64,000 nucleotides of DNA. It comes from Algoriphagus zhangzhouensis (GTDB lineage Bacteria; Bacteroidota; Bacteroidia; Cytophagales; Cyclobacteriaceae). Below, one piece after another: positions 8,084-17,774 of this stretch. The position numbers and the translations under genes were made by a program. Under the pieces are notes generated by a model. That model did not search any database. It was not told the DNA's origin and saw nothing but the letters and a program-made list of their open reading frames with translations. How positions within the stretch are numbered: the stretch's first letter is position 1; each line of letters opens with the position of its first letter. The DNA is taken from NCBI RefSeq assembly GCF_900148515.1, contig NZ_FRXN01000002.1:310001-374000 (forward strand), written 5' to 3'.

Positions 8084-9787
8084 TTGAAATCATTTTCATT
8101 CATCCTCAACAAAGTATCATTGAATAGAACTGGCTTTTTTAAATTTTTCAACTTCTTGATGCTTATCTCGAGCCTTTTTTCCTGTCAAGAGAATTCGAAA
8201 CAGACAGAAGCCAGACTTCGCCCAAATATTCTTTTAATAGTCGCTGATGATTTAGGCTATGCAGATTTGGGAAGCTATGGAGGCGATATTGACACTCCCA
8301 ATCTTGATCAATTAGCAAAAGAAGGGATTCGATTCAGCCGATTTCATACCGCTCCTTATTGTGCTGTCAGTCGAGCCATGATGCTTTCCGGCAATTTCAA
8401 CCATGTGGCCGGGATGGGTTCTCAAGATTTGGTTACTGATGTAGTGGGTTATGAAGGCATGCTGAGTGAAAGAATTGTCCCTGTTCCTCAGCTGCTACAA
8501 AGCGCAGGCTATCATACCTATATCACTGGAAAATGGCACTTAGGACTAACTCCTGAAGCCAATCCAGCTCAAAAAGGATTTGAGAAGTCCTTCATCACTT
8601 TAGAAGGAGGTGCCAATCATTTTAGCAATTGGCTTTTATTTCCAGATAGCCCAGAATTGACTTATGGACATCAATCACTTTACACCGAAAACGGGGAAAA
8701 AGCAGTCTGGCCAGAAGGCGAATACTCCACGGACTTCTACACAGACAAATTGATTTCTTACATCGATTCCAATCTGGAAGATGAAAAGCCATTTTTTGCT
8801 TTTGCAGCATACACCTCACCCCATTGGCCTCTTCAAGTGCCTGAAAAATATTGGAAAAAGTACGAAGGCCGATATGATGAAGGCTATGAAAAACTTAGAG
8901 AAAGACGTCTCGAAAGCTTGAAAAAAGCTGGAATGGTTTCTCCAAATGCACAATTACCTGAGCTTCATCCTTCCATCAAAGCTTGGGAAAGTCTATCCGC
9001 AGAAGAAAAAGCAAAAGAGGCCCGAAAAATGGAAATCTATGCCGGCATGGTGGATAATCTGGACGAAAATATCGGTAGACTGATTTCTCATCTGAAAAAC
9101 AAAGGCATTTATGAAAATACCCTTATCGTTTTCCTAGCTGATAACGGAGCTGCAGCTGAAGACTTTTATTATCATGAAGTATTTGGTCCCTATATCCAAA
9201 AGTATTACTCAGATGACTATGAGGATATGGGAACCAAAAAAAGCTTCATTTCTTATGGCCCTCAATGGGCTGAAGCCGGTTCAGCTCCTTTTCGATACTT
9301 CAAATCCTATACTACAGAAGGCGGGATGAATACTCCATTGATAATCGCTGGACCAGGAGTCAAAAATATAGGAACTATTTCGGATTCTTTTGTAACAATC
9401 ATGGATTTGGCTCCTACCTTTTATCAAGACGCCAAAGTCGATTATCCAAAAACTTGGAAAGGAAATAATATTACCCCATTGGCTGGAAGCTCTTTGAATC
9501 CAATTCTTTCAGGAAATGAAGTTCAAATCCATGATTCGACTTATGTTTTTGGACTGGAACATCGGGAAAGGGCCATGCTCCGAAAAGGAAATTGGAAAAT
9601 CGTCAATCTTGAAAAGCCTTTTAAAAATGAAAACTTCCAGTTATTCAATATTTTAAATGATTTAGGAGAGCAGGAAGACTTAAAAGACTCTTTACCTATT
9701 AAATTCCAAGAAATGATCCGGGAATGGGATCGATTTTCAGAAAAAGTCGGTGTAGTCATTCCAACCCCTCAACCATCAAACCACTAA
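8084..9787 (+). CDS. Arylsulfatase-family lipoprotein with variant active-site motif
   Basis: 567 residues if the TTG at 8084 is used, giving a basic N-region and a lipobox (SLFSC). The first in-frame ATG (8159) would leave only seven residues before the lipobox Cys, which is too short. The alkaline phosphatase/sulfatase fold is clear: PNILLIVADDLGYADLGSYG (metal-binding Asp pair), TGKWHLG, PFFAFAAYTSPHWPLQVP and LADNGA with the late Asp-Asn metal ligands. At the position of the formylglycine Cys the protein reads YCAVSRAMMLSG, that is C-x-V-S-R instead of C-x-P/A-S-R, so formylglycine formation is uncertain. It could be a sulfatase with a relaxed motif or a Cys-dependent phospho/sulfohydrolase. 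Sixteen bases separate it from the ggt gene. Confidence 0.85.
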   Translation: MKSFSFILNKVSLNRTGFFKFFNFLMLISSLFSCQENSKQTEARLRPNILLIVADDLGYADLGSYGGDIDTPNLDQLAKEGIRFSRFHTAPYCAVSRAMMLSGNFNHVAGMGSQDLVTDVVGYEGMLSERIVPVPQLLQSAGYHTYITGKWHLGLTPEANPAQKGFEKSFITLEGGANHFSNWLLFPDSPELTYGHQSLYTENGEKAVWPEGEYSTDFYTDKLISYIDSNLEDEKPFFAFAAYTSPHWPLQVPEKYWKKYEGRYDEGYEKLRERRLESLKKAGMVSPNAQLPELHPSIKAWESLSAEEKAKEARKMEIYAGMVDNLDENIGRLISHLKNKGIYENTLIVFLADNGAAAEDFYYHEVFGPYIQKYYSDDYEDMGTKKSFISYGPQWAEAGSAPFRYFKSYTTEGGMNTPLIIAGPGVKNIGTISDSFVTIMDLAPTFYQDAKVDYPKTWKGNNITPLAGSSLNPILSGNEVQIHDSTYVFGLEHRERAMLRKGNWKIVNLEKPFKNENFQLFNILNDLGEQEDLKDSLPIKFQEMIREWDRFSEKVGVVIPTPQPSNH

Positions 9788-9802
9788 GAATTTCAACCTA
9801 TT

Positions 9803-11503
9803 ATGATTTTCAAAAAGCAATTTTTAGTAAGTCTATTCCTGGGAGCAGCGGGCTTACTTTATCCTTTTTCTCAAACATTTTCCCAAACCTATGGCAAAAA
9901 TGGGATGGTCGTTTCGGATCATTATTTGGCTTCAGAAGCAGGTATTGAAATCCTAAAAAAAGGCGGTAATGCGATTGACGCCGCTGTAGCAACTGCCTTT
10001 GCTTTGGCTGTCACTCATCCGGAAGCAGGAAACATCGGAGGCGGAGGATTTATTGTTTTCATGAAATCCGATGGAGATGTGACCACATTTGATTTTCGGG
10101 AAAAAGCGCCTTTGGCAGCAAGTCCAACCATGTTTTTGGATGAAAACGGAAATATCAAAGACAACTCCAACCATCGAGGCCTACTTTCAGTCGGAGTACC
10201 AGGCACCGTCGCTGGGCTCTATCAAGCACATCAAAAATACGGCAAACTTTCTTGGAAAGAGGTGGTAGATCCAGCAGTGAAACTGGCAAAGAAAGGCTTC
10301 CCAATGTCTTGGGGGCTATACCGAGTGGCTTTGAGGATGTCCGACAGGGATGACTCTTGGGACATCATGAAAAACTATTTCCGTGGTGCAGATGGAGAAA
10401 TTGTCACACCTGGAGAACTCTGGAAACAACCGGCTCTAGCTAAGACATTGGAAGAAATCAAAAAGCATGGCAGAGACGGCTTTTACAAAGGGAAAGTTGC
10501 TGAAGAGATTGAAGCCTACATGAAATCCAACGGAGGAATCATCACTCAAGAGGATTTGGCAAAATATGAGGCGGTAGAGAGAAAGCCGGTTTCTACCAAA
10601 TTCAAAGACTTTGAGATTTTCTCCATGCCTCCTCCTAGTTCTGGCGGAGTGGCGCTGATCGAAATGATGAATCTTTTAGAAGCGGCAGATATTTCATCCA
10701 TAGAATTTAATTCTACTCCCTATGTCCACATAGTTGCTGAAGCAATGAGAAGAGCATTTGCTGATCGCGCGGAGTTTTTGGGAGATCCGGATTTTAATCC
10801 TGAGATGCCTGTTAACAAGCTGATTTCAAAAGATTTTGCGAAAGCAAGATTCCAAAATCTGGATATGAACCATGCTTCTCCAAGTGATCCTTCTAAATAC
10901 GGACAGCTTTACGGTGGAGATCATACCACTCATTTTTCTGTCACTGACAAAGACGGAAATGCTGTTTCATTGACTTATACTTTGGAGAATTCATACGGTG
11001 TAAAAATGGGTTCTAGCAAGCTTGGATTCATTTTCAACAATGAAATGGGAGATTTCAACCCAGTTCCAGGAGTCACTACGGAAACCGGTCAAATCGGCTC
11101 TGACCCGAATTTGGTCGCTCCTGAAAAGAGAATGCTTTCCAGCATGACTCCAACTATTGTAGCAAAAGATGGAAAGCCTTATTTGGTGATTGGAAGCCCA
11201 GGAGGGAGAACGATCATCAATACTGTTTTCCAGACAGTTCTCAATGTTTTGGTTTATGATATGCGAATAGACAGAGCAATTGAAGCGATGAAAATCCATC
11301 ATCAGTGGCTTCCAAATCAGATTGTTTATGAACAAAACCTACTTTCCCCAGACACAAAAGCTGCTCTGGAAAAAATGGGACATAAACTAAGACCAACCAC
11401 AAACCTGGGAGTGTTGATGGGAATCACCTTTGACCCTGAACTGGGAACTTGGGTTGGGGCTTCGGACTCTTCTAGTGAGGACGGGGCAGCCAAGGGATAT
11501 TGA
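9803..11503 (+). CDS. ggt: Gamma-glutamyltransferase
   Basis: 566 residues with a signal peptide (about 1-28). It is a periplasmic Ntn-hydrolase that cleaves or transfers the gamma-glutamyl group of glutathione and similar peptides. It is made as a precursor that self-cleaves before a Thr, visible in GGDHTTHFSVTDKDGNAVSL (Thr about 375). Other family signatures are KGGNAIDAAVATAFAL, the large-subunit NIGGGGFIVF, PPPSSGGVALIEMMN and the oxyanion GSPGGRTIINTVFQT. Length and order are normal. The following amino-acid permease could take up the released amino acids (inference from adjacency). It is probably co-transcribed with the sulfatase-like gene upstream. Confidence 0.95.
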   Translation: MIFKKQFLVSLFLGAAGLLYPFSQTFSQTYGKNGMVVSDHYLASEAGIEILKKGGNAIDAAVATAFALAVTHPEAGNIGGGGFIVFMKSDGDVTTFDFREKAPLAASPTMFLDENGNIKDNSNHRGLLSVGVPGTVAGLYQAHQKYGKLSWKEVVDPAVKLAKKGFPMSWGLYRVALRMSDRDDSWDIMKNYFRGADGEIVTPGELWKQPALAKTLEEIKKHGRDGFYKGKVAEEIEAYMKSNGGIITQEDLAKYEAVERKPVSTKFKDFEIFSMPPPSSGGVALIEMMNLLEAADISSIEFNSTPYVHIVAEAMRRAFADRAEFLGDPDFNPEMPVNKLISKDFAKARFQNLDMNHASPSDPSKYGQLYGGDHTTHFSVTDKDGNAVSLTYTLENSYGVKMGSSKLGFIFNNEMGDFNPVPGVTTETGQIGSDPNLVAPEKRMLSSMTPTIVAKDGKPYLVIGSPGGRTIINTVFQTVLNVLVYDMRIDRAIEAMKIHHQWLPNQIVYEQNLLSPDTKAALEKMGHKLRPTTNLGVLMGITFDPELGTWVGASDSSSEDGAAKGY

Positions 11504-11551
11504 GTCAGTTGCGAGTATTCAGTCTCAGTAATCAGTTTTTAGATTTAAATT

Positions 11552-12928
11552 TTGAAGAGGCAAAATCATGATGCAGGGATTGGTAAATCAGATAATTCAT
11601 CAAAAAATATAAAATACGCATCCGTGGGAAATGACAGTCAATTAAAAAGGGAAATCGGCGTATGGGGCCTTTCCGCCAATATCGTCAACATCATTGTTGG
11701 AGCGGGGATATTTGTACTCCCAGCGATCGTTGCCGAAATCATGGGTGCATCCTCCATTCTGGTTTACCTTTTCTGCGGCTTTTTGATCGCTTTGGTCATG
11801 CTTTGTTTTGCCGAGGCAGGTAGTCAAATTTCTAAATCAGGTGGCGGTTACGCTTATGTAGAGACTGCTTTTGGGCCTTTTCCCGGATTTTTGGCAGCAG
11901 TTTTTATGATCACCGGAAGCGCATTTTCGGATGCTGCAGTCTCCAATGCACTAGTTGAATTAATTGGTATTGCCTTTCCTGAATTTTACTCTCCTGCCAC
12001 CCGTTTGTTCTTGTTGTTTTTGATTTTCGGCGGCCTGGCTTTCCTCAATGTGATCGGAGTTAAGCAAGGAATCGGATTGGTCAAAGTGAATACGGTTGCT
12101 AAACTCACACCTCTTGTATTTTTGATCATTTTCAGCTGGAAGGATGTCACATTCTCAAATCTATTCTGGAAAGAGATGCCCTCCTTTTCACAATTCGGTC
12201 AAGCTTGTTTGATCTTGTTTTTTGCCTTCCAAGGTGGTGATGCAGGATTGACAGTGGGTGCGGAAATAAAAAATCCTCAAAAGACAGTTCCCAAAGCGAT
12301 TTTCACAGGAATCTTGTTTGTGCTTTTACTTTATGTCATGATCCAAACTGCCGCACAGGGAGTTTTGGGAGATCAATTACCTGAAAACAAAGAGGCTCCT
12401 CTAGCAGCTGTTGCAAACATTGTCTTCGGTCCGGTCGGATATACGGTTTTATTGATTGGAGCAGGTATTTCCATGTTTGGAATGCTCAGCGGAGAAATCC
12501 TCAATCTACCTCGAGTCCTTTTCGGATTGGCAAGTGACAGGGTTATTCCAATTGACATTTTGGCTTCGGTTCATAAGAAGTTCAAAACTCCTTACCTAGC
12601 TATTTTACTTTATGCTGGCATAGGTTTTACACTAGCAGCTTTGGGAGGATTTCGCCAATTGGCAGTAATCGCCTCCGCGAGTATGCTTTTGGTATACTTT
12701 GGAGTAGCGCTATCCGTGATCAAACTTCGCCAAAAAGGAAATTCAGAACCTGGAAATTTCAAAATCCCATTTGGATATACTGTACCTATTCTTTCTGCAG
12801 GAATCATCCTGTTTTTCCTATCGAATTTGACAGTCTATGAAAAATCTGGAATTGCCATATTTTTCGTAACACTGACCACTATATACTTCATTATCAAAAC
12901 AATACAACGGAAAAGATTAAGTAAATGA
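11552..12928 (+). CDS. APC-family amino acid permease
   Basis: About 12 transmembrane helices. The first begins ANIVNIIVGAGIFVLP, the family's typical TM1 with the unwound GAGIF substrate-binding stretch, and FFAFQGGDAGLTVGAEIKNPQK is the conserved TM6 region. It is an inner-membrane secondary transporter, probably for amino acids. The start is uncertain. No in-frame ATG precedes TM1, so the candidates are TTG at 11552 (458 residues) or GTG at 11624, which would leave a conventional short N-terminus before LKREIGVWG. A double ATG at 11568-11573 is in another frame and soon hits a stop. It lies 48 bases after ggt. Confidence 0.9.
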   Translation: MKRQNHDAGIGKSDNSSKNIKYASVGNDSQLKREIGVWGLSANIVNIIVGAGIFVLPAIVAEIMGASSILVYLFCGFLIALVMLCFAEAGSQISKSGGGYAYVETAFGPFPGFLAAVFMITGSAFSDAAVSNALVELIGIAFPEFYSPATRLFLLFLIFGGLAFLNVIGVKQGIGLVKVNTVAKLTPLVFLIIFSWKDVTFSNLFWKEMPSFSQFGQACLILFFAFQGGDAGLTVGAEIKNPQKTVPKAIFTGILFVLLLYVMIQTAAQGVLGDQLPENKEAPLAAVANIVFGPVGYTVLLIGAGISMFGMLSGEILNLPRVLFGLASDRVIPIDILASVHKKFKTPYLAILLYAGIGFTLAALGGFRQLAVIASASMLLVYFGVALSVIKLRQKGNSEPGNFKIPFGYTVPILSAGIILFFLSNLTVYEKSGIAIFFVTLTTIYFIIKTIQRKRLSK

Positions 12929-12951
12929 GTTCACCTTAAATCACAAAAAAC

Positions 12952-13488
12952 ATGAAAAAGCTCTTGATTACTTTATCATTAAGCTGCCTGATAATCGGCG
13001 GTATGCAAGCACAAAACATTATTTATCCCGCTATCCAAGGTTATGGAGGAGTAATCGAGGTTCCATTTGAAGCCATCAAACCGGACCCTAACGAGAGCTA
13101 CAAATTTGTGATTGAAATCAGTAACCGAATCGACGACAAAAAAGAGATCGCAGGTATTCTGGATTACGCTTCCAGAATGTACAACCTCCACATCTATGCC
13201 GGTGTACCCAAGGAAAACATAGATTTAGCCATCGTAATTTTTTCTGGAGCTACACCAATTTCTCTTTCTAATGAGGAATACCAAAAACGATTTGAGGTAA
13301 CGAACCCAAACGCTGAAGTTTTGGAAGAAATGAAAAGGAATGGGATAAGGCTTATTGTCTGCGGACAATCCATGATGAAGCAAGGACTAGTGCCAGACAT
13401 GATTTTCCCAGGAGTAGAAATGGCAGTTTCAAGATTTACCGCCACTAGTGACTTGATGAAAAAGGGCTATCAACTTTTCGTCCTATAA
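12952..13488 (+). CDS. Secreted DsrE-family protein
   Basis: 178 residues with a signal peptide (about 1-20, ending GGMQA). The mature protein matches the exported DsrE-like family of Bacteroidota: YPAIQGYGGVIEVP, an alpha/beta core with IDLAIVIFSGA, and RLIVCGQSMM, whose single Cys occupies the place of the active Cys of DsrE/TusD sulfur-carrier proteins. A role in periplasmic sulfur or thiol handling is inferred from the family, not proven. It is followed after one base by the next gene, so the two are probably co-translated. Confidence 0.8.
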   Translation: MKKLLITLSLSCLIIGGMQAQNIIYPAIQGYGGVIEVPFEAIKPDPNESYKFVIEISNRIDDKKEIAGILDYASRMYNLHIYAGVPKENIDLAIVIFSGATPISLSNEEYQKRFEVTNPNAEVLEEMKRNGIRLIVCGQSMMKQGLVPDMIFPGVEMAVSRFTATSDLMKKGYQLFVL

Positions 13489-13489
13489 A

Positions 13490-13957
13490 ATGAAACTACT
13501 GAAATTATCCTTGGCATTGCTTCTTTTCATGGCCTTTGAAGTCAGTTCTTCAAATGCTCAGGAATCCGACATTCTCTTGATTAAAAATCAAAGAGAGGCT
13601 TCTAATCAAGCTCTAAGGAATTTTGATGAGGACCTTAATAGCACTTTTCTCACCGATGATATTTTGATAAGTACTGGGGCCGGGACTTTGATTTCAGGTA
13701 AAGAAAACTTGAAATCTTATATCCAAAATGCTACCGGACCTAGAATGTATTGGGTCAGGACTCCTGACGAAATCATCGTGAATCCCGAAACGAAACTAGC
13801 TTGGGAAAAAGGGACTTGGAGAGGATTTATTGAAGGCTCCGAGGAGGCTGTGGTAGGAGGAAATTATGCGGCGCAATGGACCAAAAAATCTGGAACTTGG
13901 CTGATTCAGTCTCAGCTATTTGTCACCATACCACCTAGAGAGAGGGGCTCCAAATAA
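13490..13957 (+). CDS. Secreted DUF4440 / NTF2-like protein
   Basis: 155 residues with a signal peptide (about 1-23). The mature part has the SnoaL/DUF4440 cone-barrel pattern: an opening helix (IKNQREASNQALRNFD), DDILISTGAGTLISGKENLKSYI, then beta strands rich in Trp (AWEKGTWRG, YAAQWTKKSGTWLIQSQLFV). Proteins of this fold bind or convert small hydrophobic ligands; no catalytic pair is obvious here. It begins one base after the DsrE-like stop and is the last gene before a 317-base AT-rich gap. Confidence 0.8.
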   Translation: MKLLKLSLALLLFMAFEVSSSNAQESDILLIKNQREASNQALRNFDEDLNSTFLTDDILISTGAGTLISGKENLKSYIQNATGPRMYWVRTPDEIIVNPETKLAWEKGTWRGFIEGSEEAVVGGNYAAQWTKKSGTWLIQSQLFVTIPPRERGSK

Positions 13958-14274
13958 CATTTGGAAGTATAAACTTAAAGGAACTCACAATTAAAAAAGA
14001 AAAGGAGGACCCTATAATAGATATTATCCAGTATAATATTAAATTAGTTACACTTTATTCATATTAGAGCAATTTTTTAAATACTGATCCAATTTTAGCT
14101 CTAAAATATAACAAATCAATACTCTTAAAGCACATAAACTAAAAATTACTCTACTTATATCTATGTTTTTATAAATTGAAAATAGGACATATTCAAGAAG
14201 ATTTAATGATAAAAATTCATCTAAATTCTTACATTTAAGAATACACGTTTTTTTAGCCTTAACCTATTTTCTTG
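13958..14274. other. AT-rich intergenic gap with a 14-base palindrome
   Basis: No gene is visible. The stretch holds a perfect palindrome ATAATA-GA-TATTAT at about 14014-14027, just after an isolated AAAGGAGG (about 14000-14007) that is not followed by a usable start codon. The following 14275 gene must be transcribed from here. No TAnnTTTG box was found with confidence. Confidence 0.4.
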
Positions 14275-15816
14275 ATGAGCCATAGATATACACTTTTAGA
14301 GATTGAAAAAATGAAGTCTTTGAAGTTTTTAAAAAGAAAATCTTCAAAGTCAAAAGTCCCCAAAAATTATAGCTTGGGACTGGATCACGTAGCATCACTG
14401 GAGGAAAAAATCCATGGTCAGGTCCTTTATCCATGGTCAAAAGGCTACAATACAGCTCGCCAAGAATTCGATGATCTCTATCCTACTTACCCCTTGTTGA
14501 TTGTCTATGTACTTTCTTTTCAGGATATCCGAGATTGCCTTCAGTTTGCAAATGATCTAAAAATTCAAGTGGCTATCAGATCAAGTGGACATAGCTTGGC
14601 TTGTTTTTCAGTATGTGAAGGAATGGTGATTGATATCAGCAAGATGAATTCGATCCATGTAAATCCTGAAGCCCTTTTTGCAATAATCGAATCGGGAGCA
14701 AATTTCGGTGATCTCTACCCGAAAATGGAGCAATATCACCTTCACACACCCACGGGTGATTGCCCGACTGTTTGTCCTGCTGGATTCATGATGGGAGGAG
14801 GATACAGCATTACCTCGCGAATGTACGGCATGGGCTGTGACAATGTAGAAGAAGTTACTGTGATGCTTGCTGATGGCAAGATCGTCAAAGCAAACCAAGA
14901 TAAAAACAAGGACCTTTTTTGGGCGATAAGAGGAGGCACGGGAGGTAATTTTGGAGTTCTGTTAGACATCAAACTAAAACTTCATCCCCTCAAAGATATC
15001 TATGGAGTCCAGATGAGATGGCCGATCAAAAAAAATCCTGAGACCGCAGCCAAGGTACTTGAGACCATCCAAAACGAATATTTACAAGCTGGAAAACTTC
15101 CTCAGTTAGGAATCGAGACGATCATTTCCAGTAATGATGACAAGAAAAAAACGGTTTTCTTCTGTGCAACTTGGATCGGCTCTGAAAGTGAATTCATGGA
15201 TGCCTTGAAACCACTTCTGGATATACCCGGCTTTTCCATGGATTCTTATCATGGAAAATATTCAAAGGTCAACAATTGGGTACTGGAAGGCACACCAGAT
15301 ATCCCAGAAGATGTCAAAGCATTTAGCCGAAGCACCTATATAGAAAAGCCCTTAAGCTATCAGAATTGGTATGATATACTTAAGTTTTTCTACAAAAACG
15401 CCCCCAATCAATACACTATGATTGATATGGAAGCTTATGGTGGAAATGTCAGTCTAATTCCTGAAGATTCCTGTGCTTTCATCCATAGAAATGTGACAAT
15501 GGACTTCTTTACAGAAGCCTTTTTCAACAAAGAAACTCACGATAGAAAAGCCAGCGAAAAATGGGTAAATGACCTATTCGAATTTATGAAACCATTGAGC
15601 AACAGCAGATCTTATCAAAATTACCCTTATCGTGGTCAAGAGGATTTCCGAACTGCCTATTGGGGAGATTACTACAACCAATTGGTATTGATCAAGCAAA
15701 AGTATGATCCTGACAACTTCTTTCGGTACCAGCAGTCCATTGGGCCGGATTTAATAGATGATTCCTGTCAAAAAACCTTATTCACCCCCTCACCCATTGA
15801 GTATGAGAATTATTAG
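14275..15816 (+). CDS. FAD-linked oxidase of the berberine-bridge (BBE) family
   Basis: 513 residues from the ATG at 14275 (a TTG lies directly before it). The FAD-binding PCMH domain shows VAIRSSGHSLACFS, with His about 106, and TGDCPTVCPAGFMMGGGYS, with Cys about 163. These are the two positions that carry 8-alpha-His and 6-S-Cys covalent FAD links in bicovalent BBE/GOOX enzymes, so bicovalent flavin is likely. The BBE C-terminal segment is YWGDYYNQLVLIKQKYDPDNFF. No signal peptide is visible, so it is probably cytoplasmic. Such enzymes oxidise alcohols, sugars or alkaloid-like substrates; the substrate here is unknown. The next gene overlaps it by 14 bases, and the VioB-like gene lies two genes downstream. 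Confidence 0.88.
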   Translation: MSHRYTLLEIEKMKSLKFLKRKSSKSKVPKNYSLGLDHVASLEEKIHGQVLYPWSKGYNTARQEFDDLYPTYPLLIVYVLSFQDIRDCLQFANDLKIQVAIRSSGHSLACFSVCEGMVIDISKMNSIHVNPEALFAIIESGANFGDLYPKMEQYHLHTPTGDCPTVCPAGFMMGGGYSITSRMYGMGCDNVEEVTVMLADGKIVKANQDKNKDLFWAIRGGTGGNFGVLLDIKLKLHPLKDIYGVQMRWPIKKNPETAAKVLETIQNEYLQAGKLPQLGIETIISSNDDKKKTVFFCATWIGSESEFMDALKPLLDIPGFSMDSYHGKYSKVNNWVLEGTPDIPEDVKAFSRSTYIEKPLSYQNWYDILKFFYKNAPNQYTMIDMEAYGGNVSLIPEDSCAFIHRNVTMDFFTEAFFNKETHDRKASEKWVNDLFEFMKPLSNSRSYQNYPYRGQEDFRTAYWGDYYNQLVLIKQKYDPDNFFRYQQSIGPDLIDDSCQKTLFTPSPIEYENY

Positions 15817-17746
15817 ACTGTCCTTTTTCCTAATCTTCCTGATTGGCATATCACCCAGACTGACTGCACAACAGCTTGTCCAAATCAAAGATGGAGAAGG
15901 GATTGATTTAGGTCTTTATTTAGAATACTTCATAGACGAGTCCAATTCGCTTAAAGTAGAGGAAGCAACAGGCCAAACCTATGAAACTTCGAATGCCAAA
16001 ATACTGAATCTGGCAAATCTCCCATTTAACGTCTGGATCAGATTTGACCTCCAAAGTCAGACAAAAGATGAAATCTATTTGACTGTAGACAACGCTCTTC
16101 TGGAGGAGATAGAAGTCTACTCTATTACAGATGGAGAAATCGACAAAACCTTCGAAGGAGGAGCTCTGAGACCTTTTCACGAAAGAAGCATTCAGTCAGA
16201 AAACTTCTTGATGAAACTGCCCATCACTGAAGGAATGACCAGCTCAATCTACTTGAAGGTAAACAGCAAATTCCCATTGCTTTTGCCCATGGATATAGCA
16301 ACACCTCCAGCTTTGTCCAAGAACTATCAAGAACACAATCTCTTCTGGGGCCTATATGCCGGGACCCTATTGTTTGCTTTTCTATACAACCTTTTTGTTT
16401 TCTTTTCTGTCCGAGAAAAGCGCTACTTATACTACATTTTATATATCCTTGGCTCTGTGATTTTCTATATGGGACTCCAAGGATATTCATTTCAATATCT
16501 CTGGCCAAACCATCCCATACTGAACATTCGACTGGGTTTTTTAATATCCCTGACCAATATCATCATCACCATATTCTCCATGAGCTTCCTCAGAATTACC
16601 AAAAAGAGTAAGGTCATGTATTATTTTGGAGTGGGAACTATCGTAGCATATACTCTCATAGGAATCATCAATTTCACACCGGCTTATTCTTTAGGCTTAG
16701 GGCTAGCTCAACTGCTGAGCTTGATCACTTGTATTTACTTCATCACAGTTGCAGTCATTAGTTTTTTCAGAGGGATTCAAAGTGCAAAATACTATCTGAT
16801 CGGCTGGACTATTTTCTTGGTCCTTGTTTCAGTTTATATTCTGACCATTAATGGAGTTATCACCGGCAACTTCTTTACAACTCACTCTATTTTCATAGGC
16901 CACATGTCGGAGGTTTTGCTTTTGTCATTTGCCTTGGCTGATCAAATCAACATCCTGAAAAAGGAAAATGAGACCAATCAAAAAAGGATCATTCTCCAGC
17001 TGGAAGAAAATGAAAAACTTCAGCTAAAAGTAACCCAAGAATTAGAAGAGAAAGTCATCCAGCGCACTGCCGAAGTGGTACGTGAGAAAAATGAAGCCGA
17101 ATACCAAAGAAAAAGAAGTGACGAACTTTTATTGAACATCCTTCCTGCGGAAACAGCTGAAGAACTGAAAAATACAGGGAAAGCCAAAGCGAAACACATT
17201 TCTGAAGTCACCGTCATCTTTGCTGACATTCAAGATTTCACTAAACTTTCTGAGAATCTCTCGCCATCCGACCTAGTCAAAGAAATCAATGAATGTTTCT
17301 CTGTTTTTGACAAAATCATGGAGAAATACAATGTCGAAAAGATCAAGACCATCGGCGATTCTTACATGGCGGCAGGAGGGCTTCCAAAACCGAATAAAAC
17401 GCACGCAAAAGACGTGATCAATGCTGCCTTAGAAATTCAGGAATATCTCCTCGAATACAAAAAGAAAAAGCTTCTGAAAGGAGAAAATCCTTTTGAAATG
17501 AGAATAGGGATCCACACAGGTCCTGTAGTAGCAGGAATCGTGGGTATCAAAAAATTCGCATATGATATCTGGGGCGACACTGTAAACCTCGCAAGTAGGA
17601 TGGAAAGCTCAGGGGAAATCGGAAAAGTAAATATCTCCGAAGCCACCTACAACCATGTAAAAGATGATTTCAATTGCATTTACCGTGGAAAAATAGAAGC
17701 AAAAAATAAAGGCGATATAGACATGTATTTTGTAGAGAAAAAGTAA
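15803..17746 (+). CDS. 7TMR-DISM membrane adenylate cyclase
   Basis: 647 residues from the ATG at 15803, which begins a proper signal peptide (MRIIRLSFFLIFLIGISP); the in-frame ATG at 15758 would put 15 Pro-rich residues in front. Order: signal (1-23), an extracytoplasmic beta-sandwich of the 7TMR-DISMED2 type (about 30-165), seven transmembrane helices (about 175-380), a coiled coil (about 390-445) and a class III cyclase domain (about 460-645). Metal Asp residues are in ADIQDFT and KTIGDSY. Lys (EKIKTIGD) and Asp (YDIWGDTVN) predict ATP as substrate. It is interposed between the BBE oxidase and the VioB-like gene, so it may share a transcript with them. Confidence 0.9.
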   Translation: MRIIRLSFFLIFLIGISPRLTAQQLVQIKDGEGIDLGLYLEYFIDESNSLKVEEATGQTYETSNAKILNLANLPFNVWIRFDLQSQTKDEIYLTVDNALLEEIEVYSITDGEIDKTFEGGALRPFHERSIQSENFLMKLPITEGMTSSIYLKVNSKFPLLLPMDIATPPALSKNYQEHNLFWGLYAGTLLFAFLYNLFVFFSVREKRYLYYILYILGSVIFYMGLQGYSFQYLWPNHPILNIRLGFLISLTNIIITIFSMSFLRITKKSKVMYYFGVGTIVAYTLIGIINFTPAYSLGLGLAQLLSLITCIYFITVAVISFFRGIQSAKYYLIGWTIFLVLVSVYILTINGVITGNFFTTHSIFIGHMSEVLLLSFALADQINILKKENETNQKRIILQLEENEKLQLKVTQELEEKVIQRTAEVVREKNEAEYQRKRSDELLLNILPAETAEELKNTGKAKAKHISEVTVIFADIQDFTKLSENLSPSDLVKEINECFSVFDKIMEKYNVEKIKTIGDSYMAAGGLPKPNKTHAKDVINAALEIQEYLLEYKKKKLLKGENPFEMRIGIHTGPVVAGIVGIKKFAYDIWGDTVNLASRMESSGEIGKVNISEATYNHVKDDFNCIYRGKIEAKNKGDIDMYFVEKK

Positions 17747-17774
17747 AACCAGACAAAATTAAAACGACATACTT

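Noticed and set aside
11568..11615. Tandem ATG before the APC permease as its start
   Set aside because: Both ATGs are in the wrong frame and run into a stop after about 14 codons; the permease frame needs TTG at 11552 or GTG at 11624.
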